Notes under the pieces: model-generated
The model's database searches: none
Told to the model about the DNA's origin: nothing
What the model saw: only the letters and a program-made list of their open reading frames with translations
Shown here: in pieces, positions 1-10,900 of the stretch
Numbering within the stretch: the first letter of the stretch is position 1
Layout of the letters: every line of letters starts with the position of its first letter
Program-made: the position numbers and the translations under genes
Source: Closterium sp. NIES-65
Lineage: Eukaryota > Streptophyta > Zygnematophyceae > Desmidiales > Closteriaceae
Assembly (NCBI GenBank): GCA_948144175.1
Contig: CANXME010000043.1
Location: 1,611,501-1,675,500, forward strand
Length of the DNA: 64,000 bases
Direction: 5' to 3'

Positions 1-3000
1 ACGAGGCGGCTCTCCAAGGTCAGTCAGCAGGTAGGTGAGCCAGCGAAGCTCCTGTGCAGCCATGGCCCCTGCGTAGATCTCAGCCTCACAACTGGAGCTG
101 AGAACCGAAGACGAACGAGTAGCCCGCCACGAGACAGAGCCGGAACCAAGGCTGAAGGTGTAACCCTGTGACGACCGCTGCGTAGCCTGGTCGTCAGCCC
201 AAGAAGCGTCCGCGTGACCTGTAAGGACCACTGGACTCCGCCCTCCAAGCACTAGCCCCATGCCCGACGTACTGCACAGGTAGCGCAATACCCTCTTCGC
301 TGCAGCCATGTGCTCTGGTCGGTGTCTCCCAGGAGCAACATAGCGTGCAAGAATGCTCAGAGGGTATGCAAGGTCAGGTCGTGTGCAGGTCATCAGGTAC
401 ATGAGGCAGCCAACAAGCTCTGGGTACGGGCCACTCAACTCTACGGACTCATCCGAAGGCAGAGCTGAGAGCGAGTGGCGGGTAGACAGAGGAGTGGCCT
501 GAGGCGAGGAGTACGTGAAGCCGAAGCGCTGAAGGACCTGCTGCACCATGTGTGACTGAGTCAAGGTAATGGTGCGGCGTGCTCTGTCCCGAGTGATCTG
601 CAAGCCAAGGTAGCTGCGCAGTTCACCCAGGTCTGTGCACGTGTGTCTCTTCAGCAGCTCGGACTTCACGTAGGCGAGTCCAGCAGTGTCAGTAGTGGCA
701 AAGACCAAGTCGTCGACGTACACGAGGATGTAGAACGGCGGCAGTGAAGTGTCGGTGCGCAGAAACAACGACGGGTCAGCAGTAGAAGGAGCAAACCCAA
801 GAGCCGCAAGCGTAGTCCTCAGTGTGTCGTGCCACTCACGCGGTGCCTGGCGGAGACCGTAGACTGGCCGTCGGAGGCTCCACTGGGTGCCAGGAGGGAA
901 AGTCCCAGTGAAGCCAGGTGGACGGCGCAGCCAGATCTCCTCGTGCAGGCTACCCTGCAGGAACGCAGTGCTGAAGTCGAGAGAGTGAAGCTCGTAGTCG
1001 CGCTGAGCGGCTATGTGTAGCAGCACCCGAAGAGTGGTCATCTTCGGGGTGGGAGAGAAGGTCTGAAAGTAGTCAACTCCCTGCCGCTGATTGAAGCCAC
1101 GAGCGACGTACCGCGCCTTGAAGACAGGTGGAGAGCCTGGCGGCCGCTTCACCCTGAAGATCCACATGCCACTGACGATGTTCGCCCCGGGAGGGGGAAC
1201 GTCGTCAATGTAGGTGCCTGTGGACTTCCAGGAAGCCATCTCTGCATCCATAGCTGCCTTCCACTGAGACGAGTAGGGACCCTCTACGGCCTACGCGTAG
1301 GAGCGCGGAGTCGGGATGTCTAGTGCATCCGGGTCTCCCTCAGGAGCAAGCAGTACAGACGCGAGATGAGGTGAAGCAGCAGCCAGACACTGTAACTCCT
1401 CCTGCCTGTCCTCTAGGACGTCCGTGCCAAGAGCACACTCACCCCCGACGGACGGAGGACAGACAGACGCAGACTCAGCAACAAGACTAGCAGCGTAGTC
1501 TAGACGACAGCGAGCAGCAAAGTCGACGAGCTCAGCGACAAGAGCAGACGCAGCAGTGGACTCAAAAGAGGGGTCAGTGACGACAGTAGCAAGGAGACGC
1601 GTGACAGTAGGACTGGCAGCACGAAGGGAGTCCGACTCAGGGTCGGCAAGCACAGGAAGAGAGGACTCAGGAGGAGAAGGCAAAGGGGCACGCAGAGGAG
1701 CAGTGGACGGACGCAGAGACATCCGGTGCGTGCCAGGGACAGGAGGAGGACGCTGACGCGAACCGCGACCACTAGCGCGAGCAGCACGAACAGGCGACGC
1801 GGGACAAGACGCAGGCTCACGACGCTCAGCAAGACCTCCAGTAGGACCAGTGTAAGGAGAGGGAGCAGGCAGTGGGGAGGAAGGCTCCAACAGTGACTGC
1901 GACTGGACAGGCTGTCGACACTCTACCGGAGGAGAAAGACCAAGAACCTGCTGCAGGAGCGGAACGAAGTACGGCCGAGGCCGCGCGGCAGCTCCAGGCT
2001 CAGCAGGGACAGCACCAGCACCCTCAGCGGCAGGACCTCCAGCAGCACCAGCAGCAGAACCACCTCCAGGACAGACAGCTGGAGTCTCAGCACCAACACC
2101 TCCAGCAGCTCCAGCTCCAGTAGGACCCGCAGGTCCAGCAGCTCCGGGACCGGCGGCACCAGCACCCTCGACGGTCGAAGAAGCTCCAGCTCCGGCAGTA
2201 CGCCTCCAGCGGCGAGCAAACCACTCGCGCAGCTCCTATGGAGAGAGAGGCTCCCGCCGAGACGTAGCACCAGGAGAAACCCCAGGCTCAGCAGCCCCAG
2301 ACGCAGCACCCCCAGGCTCAGCAGCTCCAGACGTAGCACCCCCAGGCTCAGCAGCTCCAGACCCAGCACCCCCAGGCTCAGCAGCTCCAGACGCAGCACC
2401 CCCAGACTCAGCACCCCCTAGCTCAGCAGCTCCAGGCACAGCACCCCCCGGCTCAGCACCCCCAGGCCAAGCACCCTCCGCAGTAGCACCCCCAGGCTCG
2501 GCACCCCCGCGCACAGCACCCCCAGAGTCAGCTCCCCCAGGCTCAGCACCCGCAGCAGCACCAGAGTCACCAGTAACCTCGACCGGGTCAACTGCGTCTA
2601 CCTGGGACACACCTGAGGGGGCAGGAACCTGAGGGGGGAGGGGGTCTACCGAGGGGGGAACCGGCACAAGGAAGTCCGGTGGCGGGGGAAGGGAAGGAGT
2701 GCGGTAGGGGAAGAGGCGGTAGAAGGGGACTGACTCGTCGAACGTGACGTCCTGGGAGGACAGAACACGACGAGAGGAGGGGTGGTAGAACTGCCACCCT
2801 GGAGCGTCAGGGGGGAAGCCAAGGAAGACACAGGGAGCAGCGCGAGGGGACAGCTTGTCCGCAGACAAGTCGCGGACAAACGCCCGAGATCCCCAGACAC
2901 GGAACGCAGACGCATCGCCAACCTTCCCCGTCCACAGTAAGACTGGGGACATCGCAGGCCGAGAGACCCTGGGGTGAAGGTTGAGCTGATGCGCCGCGTA

Positions 3001-5629
3001 CCGAACCGCAAACGGCCACAGAAAATGGGGGGCAGCCGCATGCATCATGGACGTACGAGCGACATCCATGACCATGCCAATGCGGCGCTCAGCAATCCCA
3101 TTTTGCTGTGGAGAGTCCGGAAGCGTGAAGGTCTGGCGGATCCCCCGTGCACGACAGTAGTCTCGCAGAAGGCGAGAGGAGAACTCCCCGCCTCTGTCCG
3201 AGTGCAGATGCAGAACAGGAAAGTCCGAGCCGAAGCTCCTCCTGACCTGGAGACGAGCCTCGCGGATCCAGTCGATCAGCACCTCAGTGACAGCACCCTT
3301 GCTGCGCAGGGGGAGGACTGTGGTGTAACGCGAGTAGTCGTCAACCACCAATAGGAAGTAGCGCTCGTGACCCTGCCCACGGACAGGGGCTGGGCCCCAC
3401 ACGTCCATGTGAAGTGTCTGCAGAGGAGCCTCTGTCGGGGGGAACTGGGAGGAGTGAGGAGCAGCCCGGAGGCGCCCCTCGACACAGGGGACACAGGAAG
3501 GTCCTGGTCCCGAAGGAAGGGGAGGGAGAGACTGGGGAAGACCAGAGACAAGGACACGGGAAGCCATGCTCCGAAGACGGGGCAAGGAGGGGTGGCCCAG
3601 ACGGTGGTGCCACAGGAGGGTCTCGTGAGACAGGAGGCGACACGAACAGGGGGCAGACTCAGGGCCAGACCGGGACGCAGCAGCAAACACCTGACCAGAC
3701 GCAGCTACCTGACCAGACGCAGGGACAGGAGGAGACGTAGTGGTCAGGGTGTAGAGGCTCGACCCCGGCCGACGCGAGAACGTGGCCAGGTGCCGGCCTG
3801 TGCGTGCGTCCGTGCAGTGGGTCACCCGCTGACTCGCAGGAGTCAACTGGTGAACCCCCACATCCTGTAGGTCCGCACCACTCACCAAGTTCGTCGAGAA
3901 CGAGGGAAGGTACAGACCAGACAGGGTGCCCGAGGGGGCAGCCGGACACGGGAGGACAGTGGAAAAGTGAGAGAGGACAGGACCCCCAGAGGGGTCAGCC
4001 AGGGAGACTGCAACCGGCCGACTAAGCGGCGTGAGGGTGATGCGGTCTCGAAAGAAGGAGCGAGAAGCCCCGGAGTCAAGTGTGAAAGTGAGGGAGGACG
4101 AAGGCGACGCAGTACCTGAGAGCGCAGTCTCACCAGTACCTGAGAGCGCAGACGCACTGGCACCTAGAGCAGCAGCCTCACAAGCACCTAGCGCAGTAGT
4201 ACCAATGCCCGGGTCGGGCGGGAAACACCGGTAACAGTCACCCTCCTCACCAATAGTCACAGCATACATAGCAGCAAGGATAGCATCAAAGTCAAGATCA
4301 AAGATCGCTACACCAGCCCTAAGAAGCTCATCCCAGCGGGGGATCTCACTAGCCTCGGGGAACTGCTGACGCCAAGCGTCCGTCAGGCGGCCAAAGCAGC
4401 GCTGGGTGGGGTGGGCACCCCCACACTGCTCACCCGCGCGGTCGCCGGAACGAAGGACGTAGGCACATGGACCAGCACCCGCACCCCATCTGACGCCGAG
4501 CGTACCACTCACGGAGCTGGTGGGGCGGAGGGATGTCCCGCGAACGCTGCTGCTGCTGCTGCTGCTGCGGGCGCTGACCACCACCACCGCCGCTCCGCTG
4601 CTGGGTACCACCCCGACCAGCTCCACCCCCTCCGCCACCACCGCCTCCTCCTCCGCCCCCTCCACCGCCTCCACCGCCACCGCTGCCGCCACCACCACCG
4701 CTGCCGCCACCTCCGCCGCCTCCGCTGCCGCTGCCATCACTACCACCACCACCCCCTCCACCACTCCCGCCGCCACCCCCACTCCCTCCGCCGCCTCCAC
4801 CGCCACCTCCACCGCCCCGTCCAGCCCCACCCGCGCCCTTGCCCCCCTTGCCCTTGCCAGAGCGGCGTCGCCCACTAGGGGCAGACGCCGCGCCGACCGA
4901 CTCAAGACCAAGCAGGTCGGCAGCAGCAGCAGAGGCAACAGAGGGCAATAGGGGGGAAGGAGAGCACCCCTCAAAGATGGGGGTGCGAGGGTCACCCCGA
5001 GAAGCTCCTACAGCGACGATGCTCTTCTCCGCCGCGAGGAGGGCCTTCTCGAGGAGGTTGACAGTGAGGGTGGTGGGACAGACTGCGAGAAAGTGGTCCC
5101 TGACTACGCGAAGAGAGTCAGGGAGGCGCGCGACTACGTAGTAGAGAGTGATGTACATGGGGGGGGGGTTCTTAGCGCAGAACTCAGCAGGAAGGGCGGC
5201 GCGGTAGCGAGTGTCACTAGTGCGGAGGTGCGTAATGAGGTCAGCGACAGTGGGAAAGGCAGAGAGGTCAGGAAAGAGGTAGGGAAGAATGAGACGGCTC
5301 AGTGCAGCAGTGGCAGGGGAAGAGTAGCGCGCAACTACAGCGTCGTACAAGGTCTGAGCACTCTTGTACTGACTAAAGTGCGCGCGCTCAGAGGTAGGGA
5401 GGTGGCGACGCACAGCAAGACGTGCAGCAACATCGCGGGTAGCCCACTGAGAGCGCACAGTGGGATCAGCATCAGCAGCAGGGGCAGGAGAGGCGCCAGA
5501 AGTGAGGTCAAAGAGAGAAAGGCCGTCTGCTCTATCGCACTGCAAGAACAGCTGCAAGTCGTCGACCCAGACCTCAAAGTCAATGGCGCGACCCTCAGCG
5601 TCAAAAGCGAGGACACTAGGGGTAGCCAT
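1..5629 (-). pseudogene. Copia-A gag-pol, broken
   Basis: The start is the ATG at 5629 (MATPSVL...), shared by sister copies. Gag (5629 to about 4490) ends in a long Gly-rich tract and then shifts frame near 4490, just before the zinc knuckle. The second frame holds the DSGAS protease (about 4070), the HHCC integrase zinc finger, the integrase core with MDVWG, SDRGGEF and NGIAERR, and an Ala/Gly/Glu/Pro repeat linker. A TAG at 2236-2238 replaces the Gln of the QELREW motif, and a second TAG at 1291-1293 replaces Glu. From 1290 to 1 the RT and RNase H frame is open, including YVDD near 710, and runs off the edge. Intact sisters encode one continuous gag-pol, so this copy cannot make a full polyprotein. 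Confidence 0.9.
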
Positions 5630-6787
5630 GACAGCAGTAGACGGTCTCACCAGACAGGACGGGTCGGGCAGCGCAGTAGCACAGCAGCACAGCAACACAG
5701 CAGCTCAACCGGCTCAGCAGCAACAGCAGCCTCGCAGGACCAGCGGCTCGGTTCCTCAGGCGGTGCAGGCGGCTCGGGCGGCTCGGGCGGCTCGGGCGGC
5801 TCGGGCGGCGCGGGCGGCTCGGGCGGCTCGAGCAGTCAGCGACACAGGCGGCTCGGGCGGCTCGGCTCCTCAGCTGCGGAGACGGCTCGGGCGGCTCAGG
5901 TCGCACGGCGGCTGGCGGGCGGCGCGGGGGGCCGGGACAGCGTCGTGCAGCAGGGACGGGAGAGCGCGGCCGGGACGGGCGGCACAGGGCGGCTCGGGAC
6001 CGGGTCGGGCGGCGCGCGGGCGGTGAGGGGCTGGGACGGGCGCGCGTGGGTGGCTAGGGGCCGGGACGGGCGCTCGAGGGCGGCGAAGGGCCGGGACGGG
6101 CTCGCGTGGGCGGCTAGGGGCCGGGACGGGCGCGCGTGGGTGGCTAGGGGCCGGGACGGGCGCTCGAGGGCGGCTAAGGGCCGGGACGGGCTCGCGTGGG
6201 CGGCTAGGGGCCGGGACGGGCGCGCGTGGGTGGCTAGAGGCCGGGACGAGCGGCGCGCAGGTGGCGAGGGGCCGTGACGAGCGGCGCGCGGGCGGCCGTG
6301 GGCCTGAACGGGCGGCGCGTGCGCGTCTAGGAGCCCTGACGGGCTGCGCGCGGGCGGCTAGGGGCCTGAACGGGCGGCGCGCGGGCGGCTAGGGGCCTGA
6401 ACGGGCGGCGCGCTGGCGGCTAGGGGCCTGAACGGGCGGGCGCGCTGGCGGCTAGAGGCCTGAACGGGCGGCGCGCTGGCGGCTAGGGGCCGAAACGGGC
6501 GGGCGCGCTGGCGGCTAGGAGCCCTGACGGGCGGCGCGTGGGCGGCTAAGGGCCGGGACGGGCGGCGCGCGGGCGGCTAGGTGCCTGAACGGGCGGGCGC
6601 GGGCGGCTAGGTGCCGAGACGGGCGGTGCGCGGGCGGCAAAGGGCGGCTCGCGCGGGCGTCTAGGGGGGCCGCAGGGCAGGCCAAAAAGGAGAGAGCAAG
6701 GGCCCGGAGCGCGCTCCGGGCAGAAAAAAAGTTTTGAAGGTGGTGGGCCCTAAGCACAGTTCCCGCGGGGGAACCTGCTCGATACCA
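5630..6787 (-). repeat. Copia-A leader: PBS, stem-loop and GC minisatellites
   Basis: The PBS (minus strand TGGTATCGAGC, 6777-6787) abuts the LTR and resembles the complement of the initiator Met-tRNA 3' end with one mismatch. A stem-loop at 6759-6774 pairs GTTCCC with GGGAAC, and a GGGCCCACC box and an A/T run follow. The rest is very GC-rich tandem repeats: a 9-bp ggctcgggc array near 5770-5850, a unit of about 30 bp at roughly 6020-6240, and related units to about 6650. Long plus-strand ORFs here are by-products of the repeats. Confidence 0.8.
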
Positions 6788-6922
6788 TGTTGAGAATAGA
6801 ACGAGAATGGATGAACTATGAATGAAGTGAGTACAAATAGGAAACCCTAACTGGGTTGTACCCCCTATGGGATACCCCAATACAGCCTACACAATAGTAT
6901 AAGCTATATATATGTTCTGACA
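6788..6922 (-). repeat. Copia-A 5' LTR (135 bp)
   Basis: Read on the minus strand it starts TGTCAGAACATATATA and ends CA directly before the PBS. It shares the motifs GGGGTATCCCAT and GGTACAACCC with the LTRs of Copia-C, F and J, which puts A in the same subfamily. Confidence 0.88.
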
Positions 6923-6959
6923 CTCAGGCAAAATCTGAGTATCAGAGATAATGGCCGAA

Positions 6960-7374
6960 AGAGTTTTGCTCAATTCCGAGGAAGCGCGGTTTGATTTATT
7001 TTTGCCACGTGGTGAGTCTATGATCGCGTGAACCGCGATCTGTTTTATTGTTATCACAAACTTCAAGAGAGAATTAGTTAAGCTCTGTACAGTGTTGCCC
7101 ACGGGCAAAAAAAAAACCCATAAGGTAAAGCATGTGTTAGGGAGGCATCAATCCTGAACACCCAAAGGCAAGGTGTTTAGGGTTGATGCCTCCCTAACCC
7201 ATGCCAGGCCCGAATGGGTTTTATTTTTGCCCGCGGGCAGCGCAATACAGAACTTAACTAAAATTCTCTTGAATTTTGTGATAACAATAAAACAGATCGC
7301 GGTTCACGCGATCGAAGGCATGCCACGTGGCGATAATAAAACGAACCGCGACTCCGCGGAATTGAGCAAAACTC
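6960..7374. repeat. 415-bp foldback palindrome
   Basis: Two arms of about 203 bp (6960-7162 and 7172-7374) are near-complete inverted copies around a 9-bp loop (7163-7171). Outer ends read AGAGTTTTGCTC and GAGCAAAACTCT. Each arm carries a CACGTGG motif and a GATCGCG tract. Two small mirror ORFs encode similar peptides, as expected when both arms carry the same sequence; I do not consider them genes. I see no clear target duplication. The left arm alone recurs at 22479-22583. It could be a MITE-like or Foldback-type element, or a local inverted duplication. Confidence 0.75.
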
Positions 7375-7434
7375 TTAAGTAAGAAGCCGCCCGAGTTGGA
7401 AAGGAGAGGCAATTCTGGACCTTCGGAAAAGAGA

Positions 7435-7637
7435 GACTACGAGCTTCACTCTCTTGACTTTAGCACAGCTTTCTTGCAGGGCAGCCTGCACAAGGAGATC
7501 TGGCTGCGCCGCCCTCCTGGCTTCACTGGGTCGTTTCCTCCTGGTACCCAGTGGAGCCTCAGGCGGCCGGTCTACGGTCTCCGCCAGGCGCCACGTGAGT
7601 GGCACGACACACTAAGGACTACTCTTGCGGCACTTGG
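7435..7637 (+). pseudogene. Copia RT fragment, duplicate of the Copia-E left piece
   Basis: The plus strand encodes the RT segment from DYELHSLDFSTAFLQG through the VYGLRQAPREW motif to the AALG site, where it is interrupted by the LTR at 7638. It is essentially identical to 22636-22838, including the interruption point, so it is a duplicated piece of the Copia-E RT gene. The 5' boundary near 7435 is abrupt, and no LTR, gag or integrase precedes it. The sequence at 7375-7434 also matches 22584-22635 with a few differences. Confidence 0.85.
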
Positions 7638-7766
7638 TGTGAAGAAATGAGGAATGAATGGATGAACTAGCACAAGGTTGGGTACAAGTAGGAAACCCTA
7701 GGAAACTGTACCCCATAGTGTCTACCCCACTATAGCCTAGACAAGCTATATGATATGAGTTTGACA
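7638..7766 (-). repeat. Copia-B 3' LTR (129 bp)
   Basis: On the plus strand it starts TGTGAAGAAATGAGG and ends GAGTTTGACA. By eye it is identical to the Copia-D 3' LTR at 22839-22967. The adjacent 7767-7963 holds the conserved 3' module and the polypurine tract within a CCCCCA/TGGGGG-type stem-loop (here one base is changed, giving a cactccc start). Confidence 0.9.
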
Positions 7767-7963
7767 CACTCCCATAGGCAAAGTGGGGGAGAACAAGTGG
7801 TCACAAGACCAGTCAAGCAGAGCAAAGCAAGCTCAGGGTGGATCACAACGTCACCACACAATCCGAGCACAAGAGCAAGGCCACAAGGCTAGTTCACATG
7901 CAAGATCATATATAAAGGTAAACATGCAAGTGCAGGTATAGAAAGATCACAGTACAAGCAAGG

Positions 7964-10900
7964 TCAAGAAGTGAGCAAGTGAGGCCAAGTAGGCACAAGA
8001 CCTAGCATCGTACAGAAGCGCTGATGATCACCAGGCGGAAGTGCCTTGGTAAAGATATCAGCAGTGTTGGCCTCAGAGGCCACGTAAGCAAGGCGCAGCT
8101 GACCACGCTGCTGCAGCTCACGAGCAAGGAAGTAGCGGAGAGCAATGTGCTTCGTTCTGTGCTCCAATCTGTGCTCCCGACACAAGGCCAGCATGGCCTT
8201 GTTGTCTACGTAAAGAACTGGAGGAGAACGAGGCGGCTCTCCTAGGTCAGTCAGCAGGTAGGTGAGCCAGCGTAGCTCCTGTGCAGCCATGGCCCCCGCG
8301 TAGATCTCAGCCTCATAGCTGGAGCCGAGAACAGAAGACGAGCGGGTAGACCGCCACGAAACAGTGCTGGAGCCAAGGCTCAAGGTGTAACCCTGTGAAG
8401 ACTGCTGCGTATCCTGGTCGTCAGCCCAAGAAGCGTCTGCATGACCTGTGAGGACCACTCGACGTCGCCCTCCAAGCACTAGCCCCATGCCCGACGTACT
8501 GCACAAGTAGCGCAACACCCTCTTTGCTGCAGCCATGTGCTCTGGCCGGTGTCTGCCAGGAGCAACATAGCGTGCCAAGATGCTAAGAGGGTATGCAAGG
8601 TCAGGTCGTGTGCAGGTTATCAGGTACATGAGGCAGCCAACAAGCTCTGGGTACGGGCCACTCGGCTCTACGGACTCATCCGAAGGCAGAGCTGAGAGCG
8701 ATTGGCGAGTAGACAGAGGAGTGGCCTGAGGCGAGGAGTACGTGAAGTCGAAGCGGTGAAGGACCTGCTGCACCATGTGTGACTGAGTCAGGGTAATGGT
8801 GCGCCGTGCTCTGTCCCGGGTGATCTGCAAGCCAAGGTAGCTGCGCAGTTCACCCAGGTCTGTGCACGTGGGTCTCTTCTGCAGCTCAGACTTCACGTGG
8901 GCGAGTCCAGCAGTGTCAGCAGTGGCAAACACCAAGTCGTCGACGTACAAGAGGATGTAGAACGGCGGCAAAGAGGTGTCGGTGCACAGAAACAGCGACG
9001 GGTCGGCTCTAGAAGGAGCAAACCCAAGAGCCACAAGTGTAGTCCTCAATGTGTCGTGCCACTCACGAGGCGCCTGGCGGAGACCGTAGACTGGCCGCCA
9101 GAGGCTCCACTGGGTACCAAGAGGAAACGACCCAGTGAAGCCAGGTGGGCGGCGCAGCCAGATCTCCTCGTGCGGGCTGCCCTGCAGGAAAGTTGTGCTG
9201 AAGTCAAGAGAGTGAAGCTTGTAGTCACGCTGAGCGGCTATGTCCAGCAGCACCCGAAGAGTGGTCATCTTCGGGGTGGGAGAGAAGGTCTGAAAGTAGT
9301 CAACTCCCTGCCGCTGACTGAAGCCTCGAGCCACGTAACGTGCCTTGAAGACAGGCGGAGAACCCGGCAACCGCTTAACCCTGAAAATCTACATGCCACT
9401 GACGATGTTCGCCCCAGGTGGGGGAACCTCGTCGACGTAGGTGCCTGTGGATTTCCAGGAAGCCATCTCTGCGTCCATGGCTGACTGCCACTGAGAGGAG
9501 TAGGGACCCTCGATCGCCTCAGCGTACGATCGAGGAGTCGGGATGTCTGGTGCATCCGGGTCTCCCTCAGGGGCAATCAGCGTAGACATGAGATGAGGCA
9601 AAGCAGCAGCGAAACACTGGAACTCCTGCCTGTCCTCAAGGACGTCCGTGCTAAGAGCACACTCACCCCCAACGGACGGAGGACAGACAGACTCAGACTC
9701 AGCAACAAGACTAGCAGAGTAGTCTAGACGACAGCGAGCAGCAAAGTCGACAAGCTCAGCAACTAGGGCCGACGCAGCAGTGGACTCAAAGGAAGGGTCA
9801 GTGACAACAGGGGCCAGGAGACGCGTGACAGTACGACTGGCAGCACGAAGAGAGTCAGACTCCGGGTCAGCAAGAACAGGAAGAGAGGACTCTGGAGGAG
9901 ACAGCAACGGGACACGCAGAGGAGCAGTGGAAGGACGCAGTGCCATGTGGTGTGTGCCTGGGACCGTAGGAGGACGCGGACGCGGAGCACGACGAGTAGT
10001 GCGAGCAGTACGAACAAGTGATGCAGGACGAGACGCAGGCTCACGACGCTCAGCAAGACCTCCAGTAGGACCAGTGTAGGGAGAACGAGCAGGCAGGGGG
10101 GAGGCGGGCTAGAACTGTGACTACGACTGGACAGGCTGTGGACACTCTAAGGGAGGAGCAGGACCAGTAGAGGGCGGGAGACCAAGAACCTTCTCAAGGA
10201 GCGGAACGAAGTACGACCGCGGCCGCGTAGTGCCTCCAGAACCAGTAGGGACAGCACCAGTACCCCCAGCGGCAATACCAGCGCCTATAGGACCGGCAGC
10301 TCCAGTACCGCCAGCAGCTCCAGTAGTACCTCCAGCAGGACTAACTCCAGCAGCCCCAGCAGCACTCCCCGCCCCAGCAGCTCCAGTACCGCCAGTACGA
10401 GCACCTCCGGGACCAGCAGCAACAGTAGTGCCTCCAACTCCAGCAGCACGGCTCCAGCACCAGGAAAACCACTCGCGCAGCTCCTGCGGAGAGAGTGGCT
10501 CCCGCCTCGACGAAGCACTGCGAGAGGCCACACGAGCAGACCCAGCACCCCCAGGCTCCGCACCCCCAGGCTCAGCACCCCCAGGCTCAGCACCCCCAGA
10601 CTCAGCACCCCCAGGCTCAGCACCCCCAGACTCCGCACCCTCAGGCTCAGCACGTCCAGACCCGGCACCCGCAGGCTCAGCATCTCTAGCAGCACCAGAG
10701 TCAACAGCTACCTCGACAGGCTCGACTGCGTCTACCTGGGGCACACCTGACGGGGCAGGAACCTGGGGGGGCAGGGGGTCTACCGGGGGAGGACCTGGCG
10801 CAAGGAAGAGCGGCGGCGGGGGGAGGGGCGTAGTGCGGTAGGGGAAGAGACGGTAGTAAGGCACCGACTCGTCAAAGGTGACGTCCTGGGAGGACAGAAC

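Larger units (their letters stand above)
1..6922 (-). mobile_element. Copia-A, LTR retrotransposon, 3' end cut by window
   Basis: This Ty1/copia element reads right to left. Its 5' LTR is at 6788-6922, the leader at 5630-6787, and gag-pol runs from 5629 to the left window edge within RNase H. The order protease, integrase, RT, RNase H shows copia rather than gypsy. The 3' LTR and left TSD lie outside the window. The right flank begins ctcag at 6923, so a ctcag target duplication is expected on the other side. The element interrupts host DNA whose uninterrupted version is visible near 22440. Confidence 0.93.

Noticed and set aside
5093..6277. 394-codon plus-strand ORF and similar long ORFs in the leaders
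   Set aside because: They run over GC-rich tandem repeats antisense to gag and encode only Ala/Gly/Arg-rich repeats. No domain, and not conserved between leaders.
6887..7382. Two small genes encoding similar 69-73-residue proteins
   Set aside because: They are the same sequence read from the two arms of the foldback. Similarity reflects the palindrome, not gene duplication.
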